Shown here: positions 43,523 to 52,527 of the stretch, in pieces
Layout of the letters: every line of letters begins with the position of its first letter
How positions within the stretch are numbered: the first letter of the stretch is position 1
NCBI RefSeq assembly: GCF_014236855.1
Contig: NZ_CP051261.1
Location: forward strand, 1-64,000
Source: Xanthomonas sp. SI
GTDB lineage: Bacteria > Pseudomonadota > Gammaproteobacteria > Xanthomonadales > Xanthomonadaceae
Length of the DNA: 64,000 nucleotides
Direction: 5' to 3'
Translations under genes and position numbers: made by a program
The notes under the pieces: model-generated
Told to the model about the DNA's origin: nothing
What the model saw: the letters and a program-made list of their open reading frames with translations, nothing else
Databases searched by the model: none

Positions 43523-44379
43523 CGGCGCGGGTCGTCGGGAGAGGAGGGGAGGCGCGAGGCGCGCGCACGGCGCGCGTCGTCTTCGTCGAGGCTGCGCAGC
43601 GCGGTGTGCACGAACGCCAGGTGCGCGTGCGCGGCGTCGCGCGCGCGTTCCGGCTCGCCGGCCAGGATCGCGTCGCGCAGCGCGCGGTGCTGCGCCAGCA
43701 GCGGCGCGAAGGTGCGCGGCGACTGGAACAGCTTGTGCCGGCTCTGCGAGATGTTGGTCTGCAGCAGATCGAACAGCCCGCGCATCACCTGCAGCAGCAC
43801 GCGGTTGTGCGCGGCCTCGGCGATGGCCAGGTGGAAGTCGGCATCGGCGCGCGCCTCGGCGGCCGCATCGCCCTGCGCATGCGCCTGCAGCATCGCCTCG
43901 AACGCAGCGGCGATGCGCGCGCGGTCGGCGTCGGTGGCGCGCAGCGCGGCGTGCCAGGCGGTGGCGCCTTCCAGCGCGTGGCGGGTCTCCAGCACGTCGA
44001 AGCGGTATTCCGGATCGCCCTGCAGCAGCGGCAGGAACGGCTGCAGCGGCGCCACCACCCGTTCCTCGGGCGTATGCGGGCGCTGTACATAGGTGCCGCC
44101 GCCGGCGCGGGCACGCAGCAGCCCCTGGCTGGCGAGCTGGGCGATCGCCTCGCGCAACGCGGTGCGCGACACGCCCAGTTCCAGCGCCAACGCGCGCTCG
44201 GCCGGCAGGCGCTGCTCGGGCTGCAAGCCGCGCTCTGCGATCAGCGCACGCAGCTGCGCGGCAACGCGATCGCTGAGGCGGCCGCTGCCGGTAGCCGATG
44301 CGGCGCCCGGCGGCGGTGCATCGTGTGGGCCGTGGCGTGCCGCTGATGGTGTCGTCGCAGACGTTGAAATATTGGTCAT
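43519..44379 (-). CDS. lldR: GntR/FadR-family lactate regulator
   Basis: 286 residues from the ATG at 44379 ([13 protein letters not shown]). A winged HTH ([20 protein letters not shown]) is followed by an FCD ligand domain with conserved metal-binding His/Asp. As first gene of the lactate operon it probably represses the operon until lactate binds. Two palindromes of the FadR-family type lie at and upstream of its start (44371-44388, 44471-44483). Confidence 0.9.
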   Translation of the reverse strand: MTNISTSATTPSAARHGPHDAPPPGAASATGSGRLSDRVAAQLRALIAERGLQPEQRLPAERALALELGVSRTALREAIAQLASQGLLRARAGGGTYVQRPHTPEERVVAPLQPFLPLLQGDPEYRFDVLETRHALEGATAWHAALRATDADRARIAAAFEAMLQAHAQGDAAAEARADADFHLAIAEAAHNRVLLQVMRGLFDLLQTNISQSRHKLFQSPRTFAPLLAQHRALRDAILAGEPERARDAAHAHLAFVHTALRSLDEDDARRARASRLPSSPDDPRR

Positions 44380-44388
44380 ACCACTAAT
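44371..44388. promoter_or_regulatory. LldR-type operator at the lldR start
   Basis: ATTGGTCATACCACTAAT contains TGGT-CAT-ACCA, the TGGT-N3-ACCA core of FadR/LldR operators, overlapping the start codon of lldR. Confidence 0.7.
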
Positions 44389-44470
44389 TGCCGGCGGCGC
44401 ACAGGGACAGCCATTAGATCGCTGCGGATTCGACCAAGTCAACTGCGGATGAGGTTTTACAGCCTATTTT

Positions 44471-44483
44471 TGGTAATACCAAT
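44471..44483. promoter_or_regulatory. LldR-type operator, upstream copy
   Basis: TTGGTAATACCAA is a perfect palindrome apart from its centre, with the same TGGT-N3-ACCA core, 92 bp upstream of the lldR start and touching the end of the neighbouring gene. Confidence 0.75.
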
Positions 44484-44938
44484 TAACGCGCCACATTGCG
44501 CGCCATCGTCGCGGCCAGCACGAACAACATTGCCAGCAGGGCTAGTTCGGCGCCGACGCTGCGGTGCAGCGCGGCAACCTGCGCCGGCGGCGGCATGAAC
44601 CCCGGCTGCAGGCGGGCCTGGCGGCGCCAGCGCAGCAGCCGCAGCGTGGGCAGCAGCGACAGCAGCCCGATCGCCGCGAACACGCCCAGCTTGGCCCAGA
44701 ACCAGGGGTTGTGCAGGTAGTAGTCCGGGCCCTTGAGTCCGTAGCGCACGCGCAGGCCGCCGACGGCCAGGATCAGCAACGCCGCCATTCCGTAGGCGGC
44801 GTCCGCGCGCAGCAGCCGCGCCAGCCGCAGCGCGTGCGGCGGTTCGCGCAGCAACGTCCACTCGACCACCAGCGCGGCGGTCAGCAATAGGAAGGCGAGG
44901 TGGTGGAGGACGGCGAGCGTCAGGTCGAGCGCGCGCAT
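44483..44938 (-). CDS. DUF2214-like integral membrane protein
   Basis: 151 residues with four hydrophobic helices (about residues 5-25, 44-62, 83-101, 128-147) and the segment GGLRVRYGLKGPDYYLHNPWFW typical of the DUF2214 family, unknown function. Its stop codon touches the upstream LldR operator. It lies 10 bp downstream of the methyltransferase-like gene on the same strand, so the two are probably co-transcribed. Confidence 0.8.
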   Translation of the reverse strand: MRALDLTLAVLHHLAFLLLTAALVVEWTLLREPPHALRLARLLRADAAYGMAALLILAVGGLRVRYGLKGPDYYLHNPWFWAKLGVFAAIGLLSLLPTLRLLRWRRQARLQPGFMPPPAQVAALHRSVGAELALLAMLFVLAATMARNVAR

Positions 44939-44948
44939 CGCCCGTCCC

Positions 44949-45530
44949 TCACCAGACGAACGGCAGCAGCCGCCAGCTGTGCGCGGCGTAGTCGGGGTAC
45001 TCGCGCGGGAACGCCTGGGTCAGCGCGGCTTCCTCCACGCGGATGCGGCGCAGGAACGCCCAGGTCACCGGCAGCACGATCGCCAGCAGCGACAGCACGT
45101 TGCCCAGGCCGATCGCCAGCCCGTAGAACGCCAGCAGCGCGCCGGTGTAGGAGGGATGGCGCAGGTAGCGATACGGCCCATGGCGGATCAGCCGGTGGTC
45201 GTCCTGGATGGTCACGTCCACCGTGAACCAGCGCGCCAGCACCCGGATCGCCCACAGCCGCAGCGCCAGGCCTCCGGCCAGCAGCGCGCAGCCCAGCCAG
45301 CGCGCCGGCTCCTGCAGCGCCGGCGCATAGCGCCACACGCCGACGAAGGCCAGCAGCACGCCCACCGCCACCGCCGCGTACAGCACGCGCCACAGCAGCT
45401 GCAGCGTGCCCTGATCGCGCGCGCCGCCATCGGCCGCGCGGCGGCGGTGGCTGAGCAGCATCTCGTAGACGCCCCAGCACACGCCCAGCACGGTGAACCA
45501 CAGATCGGGATGTCGCAGGGTCAGGTGCAT
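44949..45530 (-). CDS. Isoprenylcysteine carboxyl methyltransferase-like membrane protein
   Basis: 193 residues from the ATG at 45530 with about five helices. The C-terminal motif RLIRHGPYRYLRHPSYTGALL and RVEEAALTQAFPREYPDY is the conserved SAM-binding region of the ICMT/phospholipid methyltransferase superfamily. The substrate is unknown. A longer open frame exists upstream, but this ATG opens just before the first helix. Confidence 0.83.
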   Translation of the reverse strand: MHLTLRHPDLWFTVLGVCWGVYEMLLSHRRRAADGGARDQGTLQLLWRVLYAAVAVGVLLAFVGVWRYAPALQEPARWLGCALLAGGLALRLWAIRVLARWFTVDVTIQDDHRLIRHGPYRYLRHPSYTGALLAFYGLAIGLGNVLSLLAIVLPVTWAFLRRIRVEEAALTQAFPREYPDYAAHSWRLLPFVW

Positions 45531-45739
45531 CGTCGTTTCCTCGTGGGGAGCAATGTCGGTGTACGCCATCGCGCTGGACGCCTGGTGAACGGGCCGCCGC
45601 GGCATCGATGGCATGGCGTTAGTGTGGCCGCCATGCCGTAGCGGCACAGTGGCCGCTGGTCATCGATCCGACCTGCCGGAAGTCACTTTCTGCGCCAGCC
45701 CCATTGCCGGCGCCGCGCTGCGCGGTCAGCATCCGCGGC

Positions 45740-46840
45740 ATGCACCGCGTCCTGCACGATCTGATCGACCCCAAGCGCCTGGCCGGCCTGGCCACCGTAG
45801 CCACCGTGCTGTGGTCGTTTCAGCTGCAGCACCAGGCACCGGCCGCCTTGCGTTGGCCGGCGGCCGGCCTGTTCGTGCTGCTGTTGCTTGGCTATCGCTA
45901 CCTGCCCGCGCCGCGTCTGCGCGATGCCGCGCTGTGGCTGCAAGCCGCCGCGGCGCTGGTCCTGGTGTGGCTGGAACCGGGCGTCGGCACCGCGCCGGTG
46001 CTGCTGGTGGTGGTGGTGACGCAGGTGGCCTTGCTGTGGGAGCCGCGCCGGGTGTTGCTGCTGGCGCTCCTGGTCAACCTGGGCACCTTCCTGTTGCTGT
46101 CCACGGCCGGTTTCAAGCGCGCGTTGCTGACCACCCTGATCTACGCCGGCTTCCACGCCTTCGCCGGGCTGTCCGCGCACTACGCGCGCACGGCCGAGCG
46201 CGCCCGCGAAGCGCTGGCCCGGGTCAATGCCGACCTGCTGGCCACGCGCGCGCTGCTGGCCGACAGCGCGCGCGATGCCGAACGCCTGCGCCTGGCGCGC
46301 GAGCTGCACGACGTGGCCGGGCACAAGCTGACCGCGCTGCGGATCAATCTGCGCCTGCTGCTGACCGATCCGGACCTGGCGCGGCGCGAGGAACTCGGCG
46401 TGGTCGAGCGCCTGTCCGGCGAGCTGCTGGCCGATATCCGCAACGTGGTGCAGTCGCTGCGCGACGACCAAGGCCTGGACCTGGAGACCGCGCTGCGCGC
46501 GCTGGCCGCGCCTTTCCCGCGGCCGCAGCTGCGGCTGCAGATCGCGCCGGGCGTGCGCATCACCGATCCGCAGCTGGCCGAGACCCTGCTGCGGCTGGTG
46601 CAGGAAGCGCTGACCAACGCCGCCCGGCATGCCGATGCCGATGAGGTACATATACGTCTGCATCACGAGGATGGGCAATTGCGCGTGGACATCGAGGACG
46701 ACGGCCGCCGTGGCGAGCGTATCCAGGAAGGCAACGGCATCGCCGGCATGCGCGAGCGCATGGCCGCGCTGCGCGGCCGGCTCGATCTGGGCCGCACGCC
46801 GCTGGGCGGCATGCAACTGACCGCGCGGTTGCCGCTGTGA
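45740..46840 (+). CDS. Sensor histidine kinase, DesK type
   Basis: 366 residues from the ATG at 45740. The N-terminal half has about six hydrophobic segments. The HisKA_3 box LARELHDVAGHKLTALRINL gives the phospho-accepting His, and the ATPase region shows QEALTNAARHADA and GNGIAGMRERMAAL. Its stop overlaps the response-regulator start (GTGA), a paired two-component system. DesK-type kinases sense membrane state, which would fit a neighbourhood with membrane-lipid genes, though the signal is not shown. Confidence 0.92.
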   Translation: MHRVLHDLIDPKRLAGLATVATVLWSFQLQHQAPAALRWPAAGLFVLLLLGYRYLPAPRLRDAALWLQAAAALVLVWLEPGVGTAPVLLVVVVTQVALLWEPRRVLLLALLVNLGTFLLLSTAGFKRALLTTLIYAGFHAFAGLSAHYARTAERAREALARVNADLLATRALLADSARDAERLRLARELHDVAGHKLTALRINLRLLLTDPDLARREELGVVERLSGELLADIRNVVQSLRDDQGLDLETALRALAAPFPRPQLRLQIAPGVRITDPQLAETLLRLVQEALTNAARHADADEVHIRLHHEDGQLRVDIEDDGRRGERIQEGNGIAGMRERMAALRGRLDLGRTPLGGMQLTARLPL

Positions 46841-47469
46841 GTGCCTTGCGCATCGCCCTGGCCGACGACCAGATCCTGGTGCGCGCCGGCCTGCGCGCAT
46901 TGCTGCAGACCCAGGGCATCGTCGTGGCCTGCGAGGCCGACGATGGCGAAGCGCTGCTGGCCGCGCTGGCGGCCACGTCGGTGGACGTGGTGCTCAGCGA
47001 CATCCGCATGCCCGGCCTGGACGGCATCCAGGCGCTGCAACGGCTGCGCGCGCGCGGCGATGCCACCCCGGTCCTGCTGCTGACCACCTTCGATGACGCC
47101 GACCTGCTGCTGCGCGCCACCGACGCCGGCGCGCAGGGCTTCCTGCTCAAGGACGCCGCGCCCGAAGACCTGCGCGACGCGATCGTGCGCGTGGCCGCGG
47201 GCGAGACCCTGCTGCAGCCGGTCAGCACCGACCCGGTCCGCGCGCGCTACCGCTACCGCGACGAGGACGCGCCGCGCGACACCTTCAACGAACGCGAAGT
47301 GGCGATCCTGCGTCTGCTCGCCGGCGGCTACTCGAACAAGGAAATCGCGCGCAGCCTGTTCCTGGCCGAAGGCACGGTGAAGAACTACGTCTCCACCATC
47401 CTGGACAAGCTCGGCACTCGCGACCGCACCCGCGCGGTGCTCAAGGCGATCACGCTGCGGATCATCTGA
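46837..47469 (+). CDS. LuxR-family response regulator
   Basis: 210 residues starting at a GTG overlapping the kinase stop. The receiver domain has the phospho-Asp in VLSDIRMPGLDG and the conserved Lys in GFLLKDAAPED; the C-terminal LuxR HTH reads REVAILRLLAGGYSNKEIARSLFLAEGTVKNYVS. It is the partner of the DesK-like kinase. The target genes are not evident; fabV downstream is a candidate because DesR-type regulators often control fatty-acid genes. Confidence 0.94.
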   Translation: MSALRIALADDQILVRAGLRALLQTQGIVVACEADDGEALLAALAATSVDVVLSDIRMPGLDGIQALQRLRARGDATPVLLLTTFDDADLLLRATDAGAQGFLLKDAAPEDLRDAIVRVAAGETLLQPVSTDPVRARYRYRDEDAPRDTFNEREVAILRLLAGGYSNKEIARSLFLAEGTVKNYVSTILDKLGTRDRTRAVLKAITLRII

Positions 47470-47803
47470 GTGGCTGTGGGTGCCGGTCGCGGCTGAAGCC
47501 GCTCCTACAGTGGTGGCAGAGGCCGCGGCGTACCCGTGGCAAGAGGCCGCGGCGTGCTCGCGGCACGCACGGCATCGTGTGGGAGCGGCTTCAGCCGCGA
47601 CACAGACCAGACGAACGCAGTCAAGCCAGCACATCACGCGACACGCACCGCCAACGCCAGCCAGCCATGCTTCGTCGCACGCCCGCACCAGCATCGCCGG
47701 TGCATAACGCCTCCATACCCCGCCGTCTGCAGCCTTCGGCCCTTCTGCATGCGCGCCGCAGACATTAAGATGCCGCGGGGCATCTTGCCGAGAGGACACC
47801 ACG
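47470..47803. other. Gap before fabV with two REP elements
   Basis: A 334-bp gap. Two opposed REP copies (47486-47510 and 47577-47604) lie near its start; the rest is a probable promoter region for fabV with no gene. Confidence 0.65.
47486..47604. repeat. Two opposed REP elements
   Basis: Complement copy at 47486-47510 and direct copy at 47577-47604 of the GTAGGAGCGGCTTCAGCCGC family (the second with GTGGGAGC), separated by about 66 bp. Confidence 0.8.
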
Positions 47804-49009
47804 TTGATCATCCACCCGAAAGTTCGCGGTTTCATCTGCACCACCACGCATCCGCTCGGCTGCGAGCGCAACGTGCTCGAACAGATCGAGGCCACGCGTG
47901 CGCGCGGCGTGCGCAGCGATGGGCCAAAGAAAGTGCTGGTGATCGGCGCCTCCAGCGGCTACGGCCTGGCCTCGCGGATCACCGCCGCGTTCGGCTTCGG
48001 CGCCGACACGCTGGGCGTGTTCTTCGAAAAGCCCGGCAGCGACAAGAAGGCCGGCACCGCCGGCTGGTACAACTCGGCCGCGTTCGACAAATTCGCCAAG
48101 GCGCAGGGCCTGTACAGCAAGTCGATCAACGGCGACGCCTTCTCCGACGAAGCGCGCGCGCAGGTGATCGAACTGATCAAGACCGAGATGGGCGGCCAGG
48201 TCGACCTGGTGGTGTATTCGCTGGCCTCGCCGGTGCGCAAGCTGCCCGGCACCGGCGAAGTGAAGCGCTCGGCGCTCAAGCCGATCGGCCAGACCTACAC
48301 CGCCACCGCGATCGACACCAACAAGGACGCGATCATCGAGGCCTCGATCGAGCCGGCCACCGAGCAGGAGATCGAAGACACCATCACCGTGATGGGCGGC
48401 CAGGACTGGGAACTGTGGATCGACGCGCTGGCCGCCGCCGGCGTGCTCGCGCCGGGCGCGCGCAGCGTCGCCTTCAGCTACATCGGCACCGAGATCACCT
48501 GGCCGATCTACTGGCACGGCGCGCTGGGCAAGGCCAAGGTGGACCTGGACCAGACCGCACAGCGCCTGCACGCGCGCCTGCAGCAAAGCGGCGGCAGCGC
48601 CAACGTGGCGGTGCTCAAGTCGGTGGTGACCCAGGCCAGCGCGGCGATCCCGGTGATGCCGCTGTACATCTCCATGGTCTACAAGATCATGAAAGAGAAG
48701 GGCCTGCACGAAGGCACCATCGACCAGCTCGACCGCCTGTTCCGCGAGCGCATGTACCGCGCAGACGGCCAGGCCCCGGCCACCGACGAGCAGAACCGCC
48801 TGCGCCTGGACGACTGGGAACTGCGCGACGACGTGCAGGACGCCTGCAAGGCGCTGTGGCCGCAGGTCACCACCGAGAACCTGTTCCAGCTCACCGACTA
48901 CGCCGGCTACAAGCACGAATTCCTCAAGCTGTTCGGCTTCGAGCGCAAGGACGTGGACTACGACGCCGACGTGAATCCGGACGTGCAGTTCGATTGCATC
49001 GAGCTTTAG
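47804..49009 (+). CDS. fabV: Trans-2-enoyl-ACP reductase FabV
   Basis: Performs the last reduction in fatty-acid elongation; FabV enzymes are intrinsically insensitive to triclosan. The 401-residue protein starts from a TTG codon at 47804, giving the family's conserved [17 protein letters not shown]; no ATG fits. The catalytic Tyr-(x)8-Lys motif is in [10 protein letters not shown]. An AGAGGAC site precedes the TTG. NADH fold [12 protein letters not shown] is visible. It is monocistronic. Confidence 0.96.
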   Translation: MIIHPKVRGFICTTTHPLGCERNVLEQIEATRARGVRSDGPKKVLVIGASSGYGLASRITAAFGFGADTLGVFFEKPGSDKKAGTAGWYNSAAFDKFAKAQGLYSKSINGDAFSDEARAQVIELIKTEMGGQVDLVVYSLASPVRKLPGTGEVKRSALKPIGQTYTATAIDTNKDAIIEASIEPATEQEIEDTITVMGGQDWELWIDALAAAGVLAPGARSVAFSYIGTEITWPIYWHGALGKAKVDLDQTAQRLHARLQQSGGSANVAVLKSVVTQASAAIPVMPLYISMVYKIMKEKGLHEGTIDQLDRLFRERMYRADGQAPATDEQNRLRLDDWELRDDVQDACKALWPQVTTENLFQLTDYAGYKHEFLKLFGFERKDVDYDADVNPDVQFDCIEL

Positions 49010-49013
49010 GAAC

Positions 49014-49070
49014 AGCCGGGATTCGGGATTGGGAATTCGGGATTGGAAGAGCCGGGATTCGGGATTGGAG
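49014..49070. repeat. GGGATT-type intergenic repeat, two units
   Basis: Just after the fabV stop are two blocks of CGGGATTCGGGATTGG type, the same family as at 17937, 34943 and 51171. Confidence 0.7.
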
Positions 49071-49110
49071 AAGCGGCCGGCAGCGATGCCGGCCGTTTTG
49101 CGTTGGGTGT

Positions 49111-49460
49111 CTGTCGCGGCTGAAGCCGCTCCTACACAAGCGCGCATCTCTCCTGTAGGAGCGGCTTCAGCCGCGACCGGAACGAGGAAACGCCAGCGTC
49201 GAATCGGATTGGAGATGCGGCCGGCGCCTGAGGCCGCCTTTCGTTGAGGTGCCTGTCGCGGCTGAAGCCGCTCCTACAGAAGCACGCGTCTCCCCCTGTA
49301 GGAGCGGCTTCAGCCGCGACCGGAACGAGGAAACGCCAGCGTCGAATCGGATTGGAGATGCGGCCGGCGCCCGAGGCCGCCTTCCGTTGAGGTGCCTGTC
49401 GCGGCTGAAGCCGCTCCTACACAAGCGTGCATCTTCCCTGTAGAGCGGTGCCAGCCGCCA
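49111..49460. repeat. Tandem array of REP pairs, unit about 143 bp
   Basis: An inverted REP pair plus spacer is repeated: complement copies start at 49111, 49253 and 49396 and direct copies at 49153, 49296 and about 49438, a period of 142-143 bp. The spacers between units (CGGATTGGAGATGCGGCCGG and flanks) are almost identical, so the block arose by tandem duplication; the last unit is decayed (GTAGAGCGGTGCCAGCCGCC). It separates fabV from the esterase. Confidence 0.88.
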
Positions 49461-49491
49461 CGGCCGGCACCGATCTTCGGTCGCCGCGCGC

Positions 49492-50745
49492 TCAGCGGAA
49501 AAGAGCGATGTCGATCGCGTCCGCCATGGCGGCGTAGCCGGCATCGTTGGGATGCAGCCGGTCGCGCGAGGCGAAGCGGGCTTGAAGCTGGAGCGGATGC
49601 TCGGCATCGCGCAGGACCGTATCGAAATCGATCACTGCATCGAACGCGCCGCTGTTGCGTATCCAGGCGTTGACCGCCTGCCGCGTCGCCTCTTTCTGCG
49701 GCGAGTAGAAGCCGGGAACTGTATTGCCGGCAAAGGGCGTCAGGGTCGCGCCGATCGCCTTGATCCCATGGTCGTGCGCGCGCGCGATCAATTGCCGGTA
49801 GGCAGCGATGACTTGCTCCGCGGTCCTGACCTCCGCCGGCGGCGCAAAGTAGCGCGCACCGATCTTGACCCCTGGTGCGGCGATATCGTTGATCCCTTCC
49901 AGGAGCACGAGATGCGTCACGCCCGGCAGCGACAGGACATCCCGGTCGAAGCGGGCCAAGCCGCTCGCGCCGTACCCCTCATGCGACAACTGGTTGCCCG
50001 CGATTCCGGCATTCACCACGGACAAACCGGGATCGGCCGCCGCCACGCGCTGCGCGAATTGCGCCGGCCAGCTGCGGTCCGCGTCGGTGGTGGATCCCGC
50101 ACCGTCGGTGATCGAATCCCCGAATGCCACCAGCAACCGCTGCGAGCGCACCTGCGGCACCAGTACCGCGGTGAGCGCGATGGACGAGGTGGATGTCGCG
50201 GCCGGCGCGATACTCGGCTCTCGCGTGTGGTCGCCGGGCGCGCTCACCACGGCGTGCTTCAGCGCCAGGGAGTGCAGCGTGCTGGATGCGACCCGCTCCG
50301 GAAAGAACAGGCTGATGCTGACCTGCGCGCCCGGCGCGACCGCCAGTTCGACCGGATCGCTGAGCACGGGGGCGCCCGCGGGAACGCTGACGGAGGAATT
50401 CCCGCCGAATGTGAGCGGCCGCAGCGAACCCGGTTGCACGGTCGAAGCATCCGTCGCCACGGCGATGGATGCCGCACCGATCGTCAACGGCGATGAACCG
50501 AATTCGTTGGACAATCGGACCCGCAACCGGGCACCACCGACGGACATGCGTACCCGCTGCCGCACCGTCTGCCCGTCGAGGTTCGCCAGCGGCTCGTCCG
50601 CATCGGCTTCCCCGACCTGAGGACTGGTGGCCCAGCTGGCGATCCATCCCGGCTGCGCCGACGCCGCCTGTGCGTAGGAAGGGCGGGGGCATGCGCCGCC
50701 CAGCAGTGCAGCGACGAGGGCGGCGGCGATCGAGATGCGGCTCAT
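49492..50745 (-). CDS. SGNH/GDSL-type hydrolase, exported
   Basis: 417 residues with a signal peptide (SIAAALVAALLGGACPRPSYAQA). The catalytic blocks of SGNH hydrolases are visible: GDSITDGAGS with the nucleophile Ser, VVNAGIAGNQ, EGINDIA, and the Asp/His pair in RDRLHPNDAGY. The N-terminal 150 residues form a beta domain that resembles accessory jelly-roll domains of GDSL esterases. Likely a periplasmic or secreted esterase acting on acetylated or acylated polymers; the substrate is unknown. Confidence 0.9.
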   Translation of the reverse strand: MSRISIAAALVAALLGGACPRPSYAQAASAQPGWIASWATSPQVGEADADEPLANLDGQTVRQRVRMSVGGARLRVRLSNEFGSSPLTIGAASIAVATDASTVQPGSLRPLTFGGNSSVSVPAGAPVLSDPVELAVAPGAQVSISLFFPERVASSTLHSLALKHAVVSAPGDHTREPSIAPAATSTSSIALTAVLVPQVRSQRLLVAFGDSITDGAGSTTDADRSWPAQFAQRVAAADPGLSVVNAGIAGNQLSHEGYGASGLARFDRDVLSLPGVTHLVLLEGINDIAAPGVKIGARYFAPPAEVRTAEQVIAAYRQLIARAHDHGIKAIGATLTPFAGNTVPGFYSPQKEATRQAVNAWIRNSGAFDAVIDFDTVLRDAEHPLQLQARFASRDRLHPNDAGYAAMADAIDIALFR

Positions 50746-51040
50746 GGGCGCACGACGGCCTGACGGGAAGCGTCCATTGAGGTCTCGGAAATGGCGGGAA
50801 GGGCCTGCAGTCTAGCGAGAACCGCCGGTCTCCCAGCGCGACGCGGGAAACCAAGGCCGACGCTGCGCCGGGCATTGCAGGACGGGCCGCGCCAATCCGC
50901 ACATGGAAACCGCCCGGTATCTGAAGCGTGTCGCAGCTCGCGGCTGAAGCCGCTTCTGCAAAGGTGGGGATTTGCGATTCGTGGTGGCGTCAATGCCGTG
51001 TTTTTCATGGGCGCCTTGGCATTGCGACCGCCTCATTTTC

Positions 51041-51112
51041 CTGTCGCGGCTGAAGCCGCTCCTACAAAAACCGTGCGCGCTGCCCCTGTAGGAGCGGCTT
51101 CAGCCGCGACAG
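51041..51112. repeat. Inverted REP pair
   Basis: A complement copy at 51041-51066 and a direct copy at 51086-51112 of the GTAGGAGCGGCTTCAGCCGC family flank a 19-bp loop. Confidence 0.85.
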
Positions 51113-51170
51113 AAAAACGAACCACAACAACGCCGCACCACGCACAAAACCACCGCAACCAACGCTCCTA

Positions 51171-51201
51171 CGAATCCCCAATCCCCACTCCCCAATCCCG
51201 G
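51171..51201. repeat. GGGATT-type intergenic repeat
   Basis: CGAATCCCCAATCCCCACTC and CCCAATCCCGG just beyond the kinase stop; the same family as at 17937. Confidence 0.75.
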
Positions 51202-51205
51202 CCCC

Positions 51206-52228
51206 TCACCGCTTCACATCGAACCGCGACGTCCCCACGCAGGCCTGCACGTCGGCCTCACCCAGCGGATGGAAATCGCCCGGCACCGAGTGCTTCAGGC
51301 AACCGGCGGCCAGGCCGAAGCGGATCGTGGCGGTGTCGTCCCAGCCCTGGCTCAGGCCGTGCAGCACGCCCGCGGCGAACGCGTCGCCGCCGCCGATGCG
51401 GTCGACGATGCCGGTCAGCTCTTCGCTCGGCGCCTGCGCCACGCTGCCGTCGCGGCGCAGCAGCATTGCGCCCAGGCTGTGGTGGTCCACGCTGTGCGCC
51501 ACGCGCTGGGTGCAGGCCATCGCCTGCAGTTGCGGGAACGCGGCAAAGGCGTCGCGCGCGCCGGCTTCCACCCGCGCCTGCGCGCTGTCCTGCGGGTACT
51601 GGTGGCCCAGCACCACGCCCAGGTCGCGGTAGTCGGCGAACAGCACGTCGGCCTGCGCCAGCAGCTGGTGCAGGATGCCCGGCGCGTCGCCGTTCCAGGC
51701 CTCCCACAGTTTGGGCCGGTAGTTGCCGTCGAACGACACGCGCACGCCGCGCGCGCGCGCGCTGCGCGCCGCCGCCAGCGCCGCGGCCGCGCCGCGTTCG
51801 CCCAGCGCCGGAGTCACCCCGGACAGGTGCAGCCAGTCCGCGCCCTGCAGCAGCGCCGGCCAGTCGTAGGCATCCGCCTCCGCCAGCGCGAACGCCGAGC
51901 CGGCGCGGTCGTAGGTGACCTCGCTGGGTCGGTGCCCGGCGCCGGTGGTCAGGAAATACAGGCCCATGCGCCCGGGCACGAAGCGCACGCCGCGGGTGTC
52001 CACGCCGTGCCGGCGCAGTTCGCCGGCGGCCGCTTCGCCCAGCGGGTTGTCCGGCAGCACGCTGACCATCGCCACGTCGTGGCCGAAATGCGCCAGCGAC
52101 ACGCCGACGTTGGCCTCGGCGCCGCCGACATGCACGTCCAGCCGCGGCGACTGCAGCAGGCGTTCGTGGCCGGGAGCGCCCAGGCGCAGCAACAGTTCGC
52201 CGAAGCAGACGATGCGGGATGCGGTCAT
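51206..52228 (-). CDS. kdgK: PfkB-family sugar kinase, probably 2-keto-3-deoxygluconate kinase
   Basis: 340 residues from the ATG at 52228 (MTASRIVCFGELLLRL). The PfkB signatures are GGAEANVGVSLAHFG near the start and DRIGGGDAFAAGVLHGL at the catalytic base. The overall pattern is that of KdgK, which phosphorylates KDG from uronic-acid breakdown. It is divergent from a large TonB receptor and shares two operator-like sites with it, suggesting a pectin/alginate-type uptake locus. Substrate is inferred. Confidence 0.85.
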   Translation of the reverse strand: MTASRIVCFGELLLRLGAPGHERLLQSPRLDVHVGGAEANVGVSLAHFGHDVAMVSVLPDNPLGEAAAGELRRHGVDTRGVRFVPGRMGLYFLTTGAGHRPSEVTYDRAGSAFALAEADAYDWPALLQGADWLHLSGVTPALGERGAAAALAAARSARARGVRVSFDGNYRPKLWEAWNGDAPGILHQLLAQADVLFADYRDLGVVLGHQYPQDSAQARVEAGARDAFAAFPQLQAMACTQRVAHSVDHHSLGAMLLRRDGSVAQAPSEELTGIVDRIGGGDAFAAGVLHGLSQGWDDTATIRFGLAAGCLKHSVPGDFHPLGEADVQACVGTSRFDVKR

Positions 52229-52299
52229 GGCGGGGAAGATCCTGATCGGTCGAAGAGGGCGCCCAGCATGCCGGGAACGGCGGCCCCGGCCAAGTCCAT

Positions 52300-52314
52300 T
52301 GGCTATCGGTGTCA
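52300..52314. promoter_or_regulatory. Operator-like site, kinase side
   Basis: TGGCTATCGGTGTCA, 72 bp before the kinase start. It matches the site at 52456 in 11 of 15 positions and shares its CGGTGTCA half. Confidence 0.5.
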
Positions 52315-52455
52315 TTTTCTGCGGCGTCCAATACTCTGCCGTCGCAGCGGCCGCGCCAAGCCAGGTAAGGCTTTGTGTCTAAAGCCTGCAAATCCGCTAG
52401 ATTTTCTGCTGCGCTGCAAGATGCCGCAATGTTTCGCAACTGTTAACGTCGGTTT

Positions 52456-52470
52456 TGACCAGCGGTGTCA
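52456..52470. promoter_or_regulatory. Operator-like site, receptor side
   Basis: TGACCAGCGGTGTCA is an imperfect palindrome (TGAC...GTCA), 58 bp before the receptor ATG. The form is that of LacI-family operators. Confidence 0.55.
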
Positions 52471-52527
52471 TCCGCGGCAACAGCCCGAAATATCACGCAG
52501 TTCATGTAACCCTTGGGAGGGGAGGAC

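Larger units (their letters stand above)
50746..51205. other. Repeat-rich gap between esterase and sugar kinase
   Basis: A 460-bp gap with a degenerate REP near 50936-50962, an opposed REP pair at 51041-51112 and a GGGATT-type repeat at 51171-51201. No gene is seen. Confidence 0.65.

Noticed and set aside
49111..49460. Possible CRISPR array
   Set aside because: Repeats are inverted REP pairs with a 143-bp unit and near-identical spacers, not short direct repeats with unique spacers, and no cas genes are near.
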